Source: Botryotinia globosa
Taxonomy: Eukaryota; Ascomycota; Leotiomycetes; Helotiales; Sclerotiniaceae
DNA length: 64,000 nt
NCBI GenBank assembly: GCA_014898425.1
Contig: RCSZ01000001.1
Coordinates: forward strand, 2,232,001 to 2,296,000
Reading direction: 5' to 3'
The translations under genes were made by a program, and so were the position numbers. Shown piece after piece: positions 32,821 to 50,844 of this stretch. Below the pieces are notes generated by a model. It did not search any database. It was not told the DNA's origin and was given only the letters and a program-made list of their open reading frames with translations. Each line of letters opens with the position of its first letter. Positions within the stretch are counted from its first letter, which is position 1.

Positions 32821-33845
32821 TCACATAAAATCATCACTGCAACCCGTCAGTAATTGTTTCATGGAAGAAAGATTGTCATGAACTTACTCTCCGAAATCAT
32901 CATCATAGGCCTGGGTATCTTTGCTCATAGTGTCCCTGCTTGCATTTAAGGTAGTCTTAGTTTTTTGTGCTTTGGACTTCTTTCCTCCCTTTTCAGCTGC
33001 CTTCTCCTCTCTCAATTTCTCGTTACTCAAAGCCGTCAGTGTACTGGCGATCTTTTTGATTTGATCACTTGGAAGATCTTTGGAGATCTGCTTGGTGAAC
33101 TCTTGTAAAAAGATGATGTATTGTGCTTTCTTGACATTGCTGGTAATAAGAGGAACAAGAGTTTCGCGGAGCTTCTCAAACTGCTGCTTGGTTCTGGGAT
33201 CAAAAAGTGGGAGAGTTGTCAAATCCACAGTCGCTGCGGGGTTCTTTTCATCAATTTGCACTGCGTTCGCGGCACTTGTAGATTTGCGAGAGTTGATACC
33301 AATGTTGCCAAAAAGATCCTCAGCGTGCTTCAAATCGGATTCTTGTTCGGTTCGTCTGAGGCGTTCTCTTCTTGTAGCCTCATCCTCCTCACTGCTCTCG
33401 TCACTACCTTCTGCCAGTTGTCGTGCTCTCTCGGCCTGCTTTTCGGCGACACGTTGGGCCTTTGACTTCTTGTTCGCAGCAGCCAATGCATCAGCCTTGG
33501 CCTTTCGCTCGGCTTCAACCTTTGCCTTCTCGCGCTCAACTTCAGAGTCTTCGGCGGCACTCCAGGAATCTAAGACTTCATCGTCATCCTCTTCGTCATC
33601 AAACTTTCTTCGGTTCGAAACGGCAGTTTGTGCGGGTGTCGGCTCCGATGATTCCTCTCCAGAGGATTCCTCATCTATTTGGTAGAGTAGCGGTCAGTCC
33701 AAAGTGCTTTCTTTGTATGTATTTGTATGGCGGTAGATCTTCCACTCAAACATTCAAAGTGCTTGTTATTCTATGAGACATTCCGCGCAGAACACGCCTT
33801 GGGAAAAATTAAAATATTCTACCACTTACCCCACTTGTCAGGCAT
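32821..33845 (-). CDS. HCR1: Translation initiation factor 3 subunit J (eIF3j/Hcr1)
   Basis: Loosely bound eIF3 subunit that helps 40S scanning, termination and ribosome recycling. Exons 33845-33830 (16 nt), 33674-32888 and 32836-32821 (16 nt) give 272 residues. It starts MPDKWDEESSGEES, the typical acidic eIF3j N terminus; then EDDDEVLDSWSAAEDSE, a Lys/Glu/Ala coiled coil, and the central KHAEDLFGNIGIN and VDLTTLPLFDPRTKQQFEKL blocks. The usual C-terminal DDDFM appears only when the last 50-nt intron (donor GTAAGT at 32887, acceptor TTGCAG) is removed; without splicing the protein would stop at FGE. Confidence 0.93.
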
Positions 33846-34426
33846 TTTCAAGGCTAGATTTCCGGTGAATAGATCTTTTTTATTGATTCTGGTTTGATTG
33901 TTCCGATTATTGGGCCTGGAGTCTCAAAAGCCTAGCTGTAATAGTCTTCACTGTGTGTTGTGGTGGTGGAAAGGAAAATATTAAGAAATAGGGATTTGGG
34001 AAGTTTATCTTTAGGTTTGCGCCCGCACTTGCTAATAGAAGTACCCACTGCCAGTGGTTATAAGTTAGTCCGATCGGAACAGAAAGTGTTTAGTAATTTT
34101 GATTGGTCTCCAATTGATGAAACTTGTACAGTCACAAATGTGTTAGCTCATCAACCAATTTTAAGCGTTTCCGTCCACATCCACAGACTGCAAGATGTAC
34201 AATAGTAACAGAATTGTACCGGTTTCTTTATAGTAATGGAAACAATAAGTTGCATTTATAAGGTAACGATAACGCCGTTACAGTCACAACACAATATATA
34301 AGTATTTTGGTCAAATTGTTTCTCATTTTTAGGTATCATTCATCATTACTCTGGCTATGGTATCGCTCATCCCGCATAACACAGTTACCTGCCCAGCTTA
34401 CTTTTGTCAAAGTATCTTCGGCTCGT
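33846..34426. other. Intergenic, eIF3j upstream / enolase 3' region
   Basis: Promoter side of eIF3j and 3' side of enolase, both transcribed leftward. No further gene or repeat seen. Confidence 0.55.
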
Positions 34427-37707
<3,281 letters not shown>

Positions 37708-39043
37708 ATGGCTACCGACGGCGTTATGGAGCGCGAACGTGCGTTGAACACATTCAGGGAAAAGCTATTGGAGTCTAGAGAATGGGAGGCAAAGCTCAAG
37801 GCTTTACGGTTAGAAATTAAGGGACTGCAGAAGGACTTCGACCATACAGAGGACAATATCAAAGCCTTACAAAGTGTTGGACAAATTATCGGCGAGGTTT
37901 TGAAACAACTTGATGATGAGAGATGTGAGTAGGCCAGCGGTAATACAAATCCAACATTACTAACATTAGTCTTCTAGTCATCGTCAAAGCATCATCTGGA
38001 CCCAGATACGTTGTCGGCTGCAGATCGAAAGTTGATAAGCTGAAGTTGAAGCAAGGAACCCGTGTAGCACTCGACATGACTACTCTCACAATTATGCGAA
38101 TGTTACCTCGAGAAGTCGATCCACTTGTTTATAACATGTCTTTGGAAGATCCAGGACAAGTGAGCTTCGGTGGAATTGGTGGTTTGAATGAACAGATTAG
38201 AGAATTGAGAGAAGTTATCGAACTGCCACTCAAAAATCCGGAATTGTTTTTGAGAGTTGGTATCAAGCCTCCGAAGGGTGTTTTGTTATATGGACCTCCA
38301 GGAACTGGAAAGACTTTGCTAGCAAGAGCTGTTGCCAGCAGTTTGGAGACAAACTTTTTAAAGGGTAGGAGTTTTGCTTGACATCATTTTCACAATCATA
38401 CTAATGTGATGTAGTTGTCTCATCTGCTATCGTCGATAAGTACATTGGAGAATCTGCCCGTTTGATCAGAGAGATGTTTGGTTATGCCAAGGAACACGAG
38501 CCATGTATTATCTTCATGGACGAAATTGATGCCATTGGCGGACGTAGATTTTCAGAGGGAACTTCGGCAGATCGTGAAATTCAGAGAACCTTGATGGAAC
38601 TGTTGAATCAACTCGATGGTTTCGATTACTTGGGAAAGACAAAGATTATCATGGCTACTAACCGTCCAGATACCCTTGATCCTGCGCTTCTCAGAGCTGG
38701 TCGTCTCGACAGGAAGATCGAGATTCCTCTGCCAAATGAGGTCGGGCGATTGGAAATTATGAAGATTCATGCTTCCAGCGTTGTTATCGATGGTGAGGTC
38801 GACTTTGAAAGTGTGGTAAAGATGAGTGATGGTTTGAACGGTGCAGATTTACGAAATGTTGTCACAGAAGCGTATGTATTTCCTCAGCACATTACACATG
38901 AGACTTTGCTAACTTTTTTTAGTGGTTTATTTGCTATCAAGGATTACAGAGATGCCGTCAACCAGGATGATTTCAATAAAGCTGTTCGTAAAGTGGCAGA
39001 ATCGAAGAAATTGGAAGGCAAGCTGGAATATCAAAAACTATGA
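37708..39043 (+). CDS. RPT4: 26S proteasome regulatory ATPase RPT4 (subunit 10B)
   Basis: AAA ATPase of the 19S base ring that unfolds substrates and opens the 20S gate. Exons 37708-37924, 37978-38364, 38415-38871 and 38923-39043 give 393 residues, close to yeast and human orthologues. Domains: N-terminal coiled coil (residues 10-65), OB fold ([20 protein letters not shown]), AAA core with Walker A GPPGTGKT, Walker [13 protein letters not shown], and the second region of homology [23 protein letters not shown]4-specific features are [20 protein letters not shown] and the C-terminal [13 protein letters not shown] 37708 is the first in frame. Splice phases agree. Confidence 0.97.
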
Positions 39044-40662
39044 TTGTTACATAGATTTCGTTTTAGCATGGCGCATCGCATAATTGAGGGATGGTTGGGC
39101 ATACCGCTCGACTTTGTAAGAATACCACATTAAAAAGAACTCCTTTGGCATTCCACGAACCTGTACAAACGGGACAGCTTGCCATGAAATAAAATTCTTT
39201 TTCCTACTTTCAATCAACCGTAGTTCGAGTGCATCCGTTTATTGCACCCACCAAGCCATGTTCCATGCTCGCTTGAAAAGGGGCCTTTCTTATTAGGTTT
39301 TTAGGGTATGGTATCTCTTCAACATTGCTTCCTGTGGGGTTGATTGGCGGGGAGTTTTGAGTGTCAAAAAGGAAATCAATATATTGTTTCGCCGAAAGAA
39401 AATCTACAATTATATAAAGCCCAGATATAGATTGCTGTAGCCTGAAGAAGAAGAAGCGCGAAGCACACCATTTCTCGGACCGGCAAAAAGGAAACACATC
39501 TGCCCAGCTCACAATCCTGATGGCCGATTAGAGATGCGAATTTTGCATAAATGGCCAACAGTAATAGTGCCTCACACAACGTGAAGCCGCTGTCCCGCAA
39601 AAGGAATGCGTGCAGGTCGCTGGCTTGGCTGGCGGTGATACGGTGTGATTTGGTGGATGGGCTGGTAACCCTAGAACGACGGGTTCTCCGATTCTTCTTT
39701 GATAGACTGAATCATAGTACTCACAATTGATTGAGCTCAGATTCAGTGGATGAATTCGATTGTGGAAACCTCCATTGATATACCGTACTGTACCACTTCT
39801 ATGATATCGTGCCGGTACTTACAACCTCTGCTTTCACCCCCCTCCCAATACCTACACGCAGTACAGAGTTCAAGTTTGTACGTCATGATGAAGCCTCAGC
39901 AGAGAAAATTTGTCTGGATAGAGTTATGCCCCCGCGACCCTGGGTACCTGAATAAGTCCCCTGTGCCTGGAGAACTTGAAATGTTGCTTTATTTAGATTA
40001 ACCGGTGGGTCAACTATGTGGCTTATACAGCTTTAGCAGAATGCCCCCCTGTTGAGCATCTTCAATAATTGGTACATGAACGAGGAAGAAGGTGGGAAAG
40101 AAGAAGAAACAGAACAGTTTGAGGTCAAAATTGACAAGAAAAGGCGTATTGATACGGGTTCCAAGCGTGAGACTATTCGGGATTGGGTTGGTAAGGTAAG
40201 ATTTTTTGGAAAAGTACGAGAGATACCTACAGCCTCAAGGGTTCTTAAATCCAGTTATTCACCACTAGCATCGTAATCCCCAATTAGTATGTTTGAGATC
40301 CGCAGCAACAATCATTCGGCCCCGTATCATACTGGTAGTAGCTAATAGATTCGTAAACACTTGTAACTTGTTGCCGTATTTTTCTTTTCGTTAACACGCT
40401 TGACAGGTTGAGAGGCAAAAGGGCTGTGGGGGTGACAACGTGCACGTTTACGTTCAGACGAAGAGTATCCAACCCACCATTCTTCCCTCTTACTCCCCTC
40501 CCCTTAAAACCATCCACATCCCTCAACGAAAGGAAAGGAAATCATACATCCCTTTTTCATTCGTTTTCTTTTAATCTACAATCGTTCTTGCTTTCGATAC
40601 CCTTTTTGCACATCCCACCAATATCTAGATCCCAATAGAACACATCCCCCTCTACTGCAACA
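39044..40662. other. Intergenic, upstream of GFA1
   Basis: 1.6 kb with short random-looking ORFs on both strands. It includes a TTTTC/CTTTT-rich leader (40530-40660) just before the GFA1 start. No gene recognised. Confidence 0.55.
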
Positions 40663-43106
<2,444 letters not shown>

Positions 43107-43973
43107 ATCTTTTTTCGGCATGGCATGGCATAGCTATAAAAGGCTACTAAGCCCTATCGCTTTGGTGTTCTGCTGGACTCGGACGCATTGAAAGAAAAGG
43201 AAAGGATGGGCAAGAAGTCTAGCTACACATTCAAGTGTTATACTTCTTTATTTTTTGCGTAGATGTGTGACTTAGCGAATTGTGGGCACTAAAAACTCGG
43301 GTTGGGATCTTTTGATGGGGGGACGGTATGTGCTACTGTAGTTAGCTACTATTGCGATGAATGCAATGGACTCTCTTTAGATATCTACTCATGCGAAAGC
43401 GTAATTGCCATTTGCGTATGGAAGTCAAGAGTTAGACAAGCTCTCTTTTTTGATAGACAGTGAAATGAAATACATTGTTGAGACATTTGGGTTTTGGTGC
43501 TACACGATATGTATATGATGCTTGTTACGACAGTCTGAAACATTTAGATGGATTACAGGATACCAGTCACGATCTTTCGTAAGTTGAAGAGGTGCAAAAT
43601 ACAAAGGAATGAATTTCATGGAATTCCAAACGAATGGATAACTTGAAGGTATATTAACAATATCTATTTATGACTAGTAGGCATGATACGTGATGTCCCC
43701 AATCAATGTTCGATCCCCCGCTGCCACAATGTGGACAGCTCCAACATGCATGCTATTCCATAATCATTAAACGGGCACGAGAGCATCAAAAACGACTTTT
43801 CGCCCGCATGCCCAGCAGTTTCTCCAACCCTGTCTCACCCAACGTACGTACAATTAGAAGAAGAATTTAGTCAGGAAAGAGGCGGAAAGTTTAAAGAAAG
43901 TCATAATACAAGGGTAAAACTATGCAGGAATGGGTTGATCCCATCATCGACGAAATCGCTTAACCGGAATTCA
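43107..43973. other. Convergent intergenic region
   Basis: 3' regions of GFA1 and CHK2; no coherent ORF, RNA gene or repeat seen. Confidence 0.6.
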
Positions 43974-46289
43974 TCATTTGCCATTCTTCTTTGGAGTCTT
44001 GGATTTTGGGATCTCTGGCTTTGATGTCTTGGACTTTGGAGTTTTTGATTCTGACGCCTTCATCTCATGGGATTTGGCGGGAGATTCGGCCTTTGCCTCC
44101 AAATCCTCTGGATAGATGCTACCTTCGGCGTTGTCGAAGAGAGTTTGATCGCCCTTGCCACCCATCTCAATGAACTCATTTGGATCCCGTTGAGCTGCTG
44201 GGACTTCCTCATTCTTGATTCCGTTTTGCGCAGAGTCTTGTTGAGTTGAGGACTTGTTGATACAATTAGACTTAGCATTTGGATTTTTGACGTATACCTT
44301 GACAGGTTCTTTGTCAGAGTTGATGTGGATGATCTTGGAAACCTTGACCTCGTTGATGTCGCTGAGTAGTGTTCTCTCTCTTACGATTTTACGCTTGCTA
44401 AAGTCGAGACCTGCAAGTCCACCGACTAGACCGTCTGTGCTATCATGAACATTGAGAGTCTTCTGAGTCATCCATGGATGCGCCAAGCACTCATCAACGG
44501 TATAACGCTGCTCCGGGTCGACTGTCAACATGCGATCAATGAGATCCAATGCTGGATCCCCGATGTGGTCCCAGTACGGAGAAGGATAGTCAAATCTACC
44601 GAGCTTGATCTGGGCTTTGAGGTCATAAGGATTGTCTCTGGAATACAATTCATCGGAAAATGGTGGGAATCCACAGAGGCATATGTATAGAACAACTCCT
44701 AATGACCAAATATCAACTGCACGAGTGTATTTTCGATGATTGTTGTCTTGGAGGATTTCCGGGGCTACGTAGCTGGGGGTACCACAAAGTGTTGTCGTAA
44801 AGGACGCCTCTCCAATAATTTTTGAGAGACCAAAGTCTGCAAGTTTTACATGCAAATCTTCATCTGTCATCAAAATGTTCTCTGGTTTGATATCTCTGTG
44901 TACGATACCACGTTCATGCTATTATTGATTGGTCAGCTAGAGGCAATGGAATGATGTTGTGAAAAACACCCACCAAGTATTTCAAGCCTTCAAACAGTTG
45001 AACGAAGACCTTTCTTGTTTCTTGTTCTGTAAGTTTACCCTTTTTGACAATCCAGTTAAATAATTCTCCTTCCGCTGCGAGTTCTAGGACGAGATAAGTT
45101 GCGCCAGGTTCATCAAAAGTATCTTTTAAGCATAGAATGTTTGGATGACTGACGCCCATTAGTATTGCAATTTCTTGCTGCAAACCTTCAATTCTTTGTT
45201 TTTCTCCGACGCCAGGCTTTCTTGTAAAGACTTTGACAGCGAAACGTTGACCTGTAGCCCTCTCGACGCATAAGTAAACCGTTGCATAATGCCCTGACCC
45301 AAGTTTTTCTAGGAGTAGGTATTTCTGCAAAAATTTACTGGTTTCGCGCAACTTCGGGTATCGAAAGACAAATCTGACATCATCTACCACTTGTATTTCA
45401 TCTCCATCTTCAAGTTGGCGACGCTTGTTTCGTCCAATGATACTCTCTCTGATGAAAGTACCATTGCTTGATAGATCCTCAACGAATGCAACGTTTAGAC
45501 CTTCTTGATTTTCGGTGAAAATGAGACAATGTCTATTGGAGACCCTGATATCATCGATGTTGAGATCTAGAAAAATTGTTAGCACCACACTTTTGTGACA
45601 GATTGTCTAGGCTTCACTTACCACACTCCGGATGTCGTCCGATCAAGTATCCTCCAGAAGCAATGCCTTTGAATTTGGTAGCTTCATAGGCTTCTTCTTC
45701 CTTATTCAAATCTTTGCCTTTACGAGGGTTTCCAAGATCACTGTCTTTGTCTGGCAACGGACAAGCATTTCTTCTCCTCAAGACAAGGCGTCTTCCATAC
45801 TTGTAATTGAGAGGCATCAAGTATCCCCAAACACCTTCCTCTTCCTCATCTTCAACCTGACTTGACAATGTAGTTGCGTCTCTTTGTGATTGGCTCAATT
45901 CTTGAGTTTTTGCTTGGGAGTATCGAACGGGAGACGACAAAGCTTGGGAATCCTTAAGGAAACGTTCACTTGGTTCTGGGGTTCGGTGCTGGATTTGGCT
46001 TGGTCGACCTTCTGGTGGTGTTGCAGTGCCATCTCTTAGATTATCACTAGAACCAGAACCTTGATGGGTCACTGGGGAAGGAAGGTGCTGCTCATTGGAG
46101 ATTGGAGTATGGCCCGGTTGTGAGTGTCTTTCTGACCGGCGCGGCTTTTTGTATGATTCGCTCTCTTCGATCGTTCCTACCTACGTAGAGATTATACGTC
46201 AGCTTTTTCGAAATTCAAAAACTATAAGGAAGGAGCGATATTCCTACTCTGTCGCGCTTTAAATTTCCTTTGCCTCTTCCTGAAGGCAT
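43974..46289 (-). CDS. CHK2: Checkpoint kinase 2 (Chk2/Cds1/PRD-4 family, FHA domain)
   Basis: Nuclear Ser/Thr kinase that relays DNA-damage and replication-stress signals; the Neurospora orthologue PRD-4 also links damage to the clock. Exons 46289-46248, 46180-45622, 45566-44974 and 44918-43974 give 712 residues. The N terminus has several SQ/TQ sites (TQELSQSQRD) for ATM/ATR-type kinases. The FHA domain spans about 150-270 (GGYLIGRHPECD, RVSNRHCLIF, SSNGTFI). The kinase domain starts LLEKLGSGHYATVYLC with VAIK-type Lys in RFAVKVF, catalytic HRDIKPEN, DFG, and activation loop TTTLCGTPSYVAPE. The C-terminal tail is Lys/Ser/Pro-rich with repeated KTPKSKT-like units, possibly a nuclear signal. 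The 14-codon first exon (MPSGRGKGNLKRDR) is inferred from a GTAGGA/CTACGTAG pair in phase 0. Confidence 0.92.
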
Positions 46290-47743
46290 CTTGGCATAAA
46301 TTGAAGGTCAGTTCGAGTTTTGATGCGATTTGAAGTACTGTATTTTCGAAGAAAGTGCTTATAAGAGTTAAAAGATTGAAGTGAGCGGAGGCGTTGTGAT
46401 TCTGCAGATCTTGCAAATGCTTTAATTTTTGATGAAAGTATTTGTGTAAGTAGCCATGCAAACCGATTATCAGTTTTTTTTTCTTTGCGAGGAGTATATT
46501 TTCTTTTGATTAGGGAGTCGGAATTGATTGTTGGATTCATTCTTTTCGATAGGGAATCAGAGGGACTAGGTACTCCAGATCTTCTCTATACCATACTAGG
46601 AATATGGGCTCGGCCGCTCGGGGTAGAATGAACTAGGGACCGGACCTTTACTGCCTAGAAGTGATAGAAAAATGTGTCGATTGTATGGATCGATATCTTC
46701 TTCATATTCACATAAACCCCACCAACTGCAGAGGAGGATCTACTCGAGTATTCACTTGTCATAAAGAGGTTATTTTATGTTTTTATATTTGTGATGGTTT
46801 ATATGTGATGTGGTGAATGGGCAGCATCACAAAAGAGCATGTTCTCAAGACACTGCAACCTTACAATCAACACCCGACTATCTAGATAGGTATTTTGAAT
46901 TACGAAGAGGGGAAAAGGAGAGATCTGTGTTGACTAATGTTGGCAATGATATCAATGGTATTGCTATCAGTAGGTATTCGTACCAACTACTCACCTACCT
47001 CGTACAATTTCATCTCAACACTTTTGCTACATGATCGAACATGATCGAACATGATCTACGACTACAAAATAGCATCAACATCAGTACCTAAGCTTCTACG
47101 CACGGGCAAACGTCATGATCACTATATATAGAAATCACTGTTTTCCCATGTTGAGTGGAACTGAGACTAATAATGAATGTGGATATAACATACCCGTCCA
47201 GTGGACATACATGTATGCCATATGGCTGGTGGGGGGTGAAGATTAAAGCCACGAGTAATAAGATATCTCGAGGTGCAGGTGGAATTTATCAGGTCAGAGG
47301 GCTAGATTTTTTCTAAGTCTTCGCCCTCGCTACATCCAATATCATTGATTATCCTGAGAGCCTCAATCCGAATTCTTATTTGAATCGTTTCCTTCAATCC
47401 AGGGTTCATCAAATACGATATCTCGTGATATTTATGCATGCTCGGGTCTTGTGAATACATGATTAGTATAAACAACATCAGAAGGAATCCCAATGGGTCT
47501 GCTGGACTATTGTAAAACATGGTCTCTGAGTCTCTTGTCATCTGACGTCAACCAAGGCTCTCCACCCCGGGACCTTATGATGATGATGATGGAATCTCGA
47601 GTGTTCCAAGTGTCCCAAGGTCGTTTCTTACATTGATCGCAGACCTCTTGAGTAAAAACTTAAAGTTGTACCTAGTCCTTAAGTCGAAGCTTGAAATGTC
47701 TTGTTGTAGTTTTGAACGGATCTTCGCCAATAGGCCGTGAATC
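46290..47743. other. Intergenic, no gene seen
   Basis: Upstream region of CHK2 and 3' side of the HCNGP-like gene. There is a three-copy CATGATCGAA tandem at about 47031-47056. ORFs are short and not protein-like. Confidence 0.55.
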
Positions 47744-48733
47744 TCAACTCTCGAATCTTGTCTTTCTTTTGACTCCTTGCGTGTTTGATGAATTGGACCT
47801 GCCCTTGTCGAGTCCCGCCATGATTCGTTCGGCAGTGCTTTTTTGTCCCTTTCCATTAATGCCGCTAGTATTTGAAATCGCGCTGCGAGTTTCGCCCGAT
47901 GCCGTTGCAGGTACGAAGTCCAGAGCTTCCCTTTGACCTCGCGCTTTCTTTTCTTCTCTTTCCTTCAAGATTTTTTGTTGGCTTTTAGCGAGTTCCTCCT
48001 TATAAGCATACTCTGGAAATCCAGCCGGATTCCATAGATCCTGAGGAAGGATTGTTGCATATTGTTCCGCCTCGTCAATATCCGCAAAGTCCATGAGCTT
48101 CTGCATCAAACTCGGGTTTTTGAGCGCCGCCGACTTTGCAAGCTTTTCGTTGAAATGTGTACCCTGCTTTTTCAATTCGAGGAAATGCTTGAACTTTGCG
48201 TTCGTACCGGCTACTGGTGAGCCTGGGGGTGAAGGGGGAATATCATAATTAGGAACTGTCGGAAGGGTAAGATCTCGTAACAAAGCTCGATTCGCGGAGT
48301 ATGGTGAGTGTGGTTCTCCAGCTCGCTCCTCGTTCATGGCATCCTCTAATTCTGAGAAGCCAGTTGCCTCGACTGGTCCCAGTTGTGGTCCAACAAGTGG
48401 AGCGTTTGGTTTTGGATTGCTTGGTAGTTCAGTAGTCCGTGAGGTTTCCGTGGATGGAAGCTCTTCCGCATGGAGCTGCACGTCTTTCAAGCAGTCAGAA
48501 GTGCTACAAATCAAAAATCTACTGTCAGGTTCGCGTACCTTTTGCTGTACCATTTGTAGTTGAATTGTTGGTTATTAAATCTCCAGAAGTCTATAGCCTA
48601 TGATGTCAGTGACTCTCACAAATTTCAATTACATCAAATAAAACACTCAGCTTACGTTCGAAGAAATCTGCGGGTTGTGAATCTGAAGTGAGTCCTCCTC
48701 ATCGCTGCTTCCATAATCTACTAAACCTGCCAT
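47744..48733 (-). CDS. HCNGP/SAP30BP-like putative transcription regulator
   Basis: Nuclear protein of the HCNGP family, linked in animals to SAP30/Sin3 repression and to splicing. Exons 48733-48656, 48590-48539 and 48483-47744 give 289 residues. It starts MAGLVDYGSSDEED, the family's acidic start. The HCNGP core lies about residues 145-215: HFNEKLAKSAALKNPSLMQK, LMDFADIDEAEQYATILP, and LWNPAGFPEYAYKEELAKSQ. The tail is basic. An alternative acceptor for exon 2 (at 48600) gives a less plausible join; the chosen one yields TNGTAKDVQLHAEELPS and keeps all phases. Confidence 0.85.
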
Positions 48734-49050
48734 GATTATTGTATTGCGAGTGCTTTCGATAAGTAATAAGGATCATTTAAATATACCGAAACAAGTGATA
48801 AAATAAACTTCTTGACTTTAGCTGGTACTAGGTAGCTTTCCGTGCTCCAGATTGGTTCTCGGGACTTATATCCCGATATTTGGCCTCAGGTTGCAGCAGG
48901 CGCGTCCCGAGCTCTGCCTGGAACAACGAGAGCTTACCTAGGTTCCTCAAGCTCCAACACTATCAATAACTTTACCCCCATGAACATTTGAAGATACCAC
49001 ACCATACCTTATTATAACAACCTTTCAATCCCAATAACCCTTCAAACATC
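48734..49050. promoter_or_regulatory. Bidirectional promoter region, HCNGP-like / PRE4
   Basis: The two genes are divergent with only 317 bp between start codons, so this region must hold both promoters. It contains a GCCCGTCCCGAG-like GC-rich patch near 48900-48920; no defined site recognised. Confidence 0.5.
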
Positions 49051-49998
49051 ATGAATCACCTTCCACAAGCTTGGGGCCGTGTAAGTATAGATATACTCTC
49101 GAAATGAGTGAGATATATTCAGATTACTGACACTCAAATAGCCTAGAGACGATGTGTATGGCGCCTATGATGCTTCATATCTTCGACAAAATGGACCAAA
49201 TCAACACACTCAATCACCCATCGTCACTGGTACATCGGTTGTGGCGTTAAAGTTTAAAGATGGTGTCGTAATCGCAGCAGATAACTTGGGTATTGTCTAT
49301 AACTACAAGCTACAAATGCATCTCACTAACAATTCCAATAGCATCATATGGTTCTCTCGCAAGATTCACAGACGTAAAACGTCTTCGAAAATTCGCAGAT
49401 ACATCTGTTGTTGGATTTGGTGGCGACGTATCAGATATGCAATACCTGGACCGCCTTCTCCAGTCCCTCGACACCGAAGAAGCATACGGCGCATCAGGTC
49501 ACACCCTCAATGCTCATAATCTCCACAAATACCTCTCCAAAGTCCTTTACAAGCGTCGATCCGATTTCAATCCTTTATGGAATACTTTACTGGTTGCAGG
49601 GTTGGATGAACATGATAAACCTTTCTTGGCGAGCGCCGATTTATTGGGCACAACGTTCTCCTCTCCAAGTTTGGCTACTGGATTCGGTGCGCATTTGGCT
49701 CAGCCGTTGTTAAGAAAGGTTGCACCAGATGAGGAGGCTGCTGCGAAGTTGACCAAAGAAGTGGCTTTAGAGGCAGTTAAAGAGAGCATGAAGGTCTTAT
49801 TCTACAGAGATGCTAGGAGTATGGACAAGTATTCGATTGCGGTTATCACAAAGGAGGGTATCGATTTGAAGGAGAACGAAGAATTGGAGAAGCAGAGTTG
49901 GGCTTTCGGTAAGATTTCAAGTATTAAACACTCCGTGACAGTGTGCTAACAGTCAAACAGCTGAACAAATTCGGGGATACGGGACCCAGGTCAACTAA
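49051..49998 (+). CDS. PRE4: 20S proteasome beta-7 subunit (yeast Pre4)
   Basis: Non-catalytic beta subunit of the 20S core particle. Exons 49051-49080, 49142-49289, 49342-49908 and 49961-49998 give 260 residues. Features: propeptide region with TQSPIVTGTSVVALKFKDGV, where a processing site before Thr is typical of beta-7, then VIAADNLASYGSLARFTDVK, FADTSVVGFGGDVSDMQYLD, LVAGLDEHDKPFLASADLLG, FGAHLAQPLLRK and a C-terminal extension that in yeast reaches across to beta-1. The last exon adds only AEQIRGYGTQVN. Splice phases agree. Functional partner of RPT4 found 11 kb away. Confidence 0.94.
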
Positions 49999-50844
49999 AC
50001 GAATGATTTTAATATACCTTGCGCTGTAAACTAGACAATGATGAAATGAAGCATATCAAGTTTTGAGGTTCCTTGCCTCGTGCCTAACAAACACCATCCA
50101 TCCCATCTCCAAGTTATTTCCTCGGTCATTTGAATATTGTTTTGATTTTTGTCTTTTCCGTAAGTGCAAATTATCGTGTCAAATTTGGAAGTTTCGAAAG
50201 TCAATTCTTGCCATGGTTTTGTGGAATCTCAAGGGTCCAATCTCCGAATGCACTGCTGATATACCTAGGTAGGTGTGCATTCAACTACCTCTTCCGACAT
50301 CTCATGTCAGAATGGATGATGGAGTGAGGCTTGTTCAGTGAAGCTCACACGTCAACACTAGTGAAGAGGCGTTCCGCTACAAAGGAGGGACGTAAATGCA
50401 GTGTTTCTGGTCCTGGAGTTGCGCTCAAACATATCTAGTTAGTAATCCCCTAGAATTTTCAAATATTAAAAGACTATTGCTGTTCATATAAATAGGTAGC
50501 TGTTTTCGAGAAGAACAGCGATCTCGCGTTATCTAAATCCATAGCCAAGTAACATGTGCATGTCCATGTCCTAGCCCCACTTAGCTTCGACACTCAATGA
50601 ATGTCACCCATAATCTTTGATTGGTCAAAGCTATGCTCGCCAAAAGTGTAGGGAGAAACCGAAGCAAGAGGATGTATTCTCTGCTTTCTTATATAAAATA
50701 TGATGTTCTTATGGTAGGCTATTTACTTTTCCTAAGATGTTACTCTTCTTCAAGTTTCTTAATTGTTGGATTTCCAAGAACAGAAGTTTTGTTTTCGATA
50801 AAGAAAATCTTCAAAACGTTTAGTCCAAAAAAAGTCTATTCAAT
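49999..50844. other. Intergenic, upstream of ACR3
   Basis: 845 bp with no coherent ORF or repeat; it includes one CCTAGGTAG motif at 50264-50272. Confidence 0.55.
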
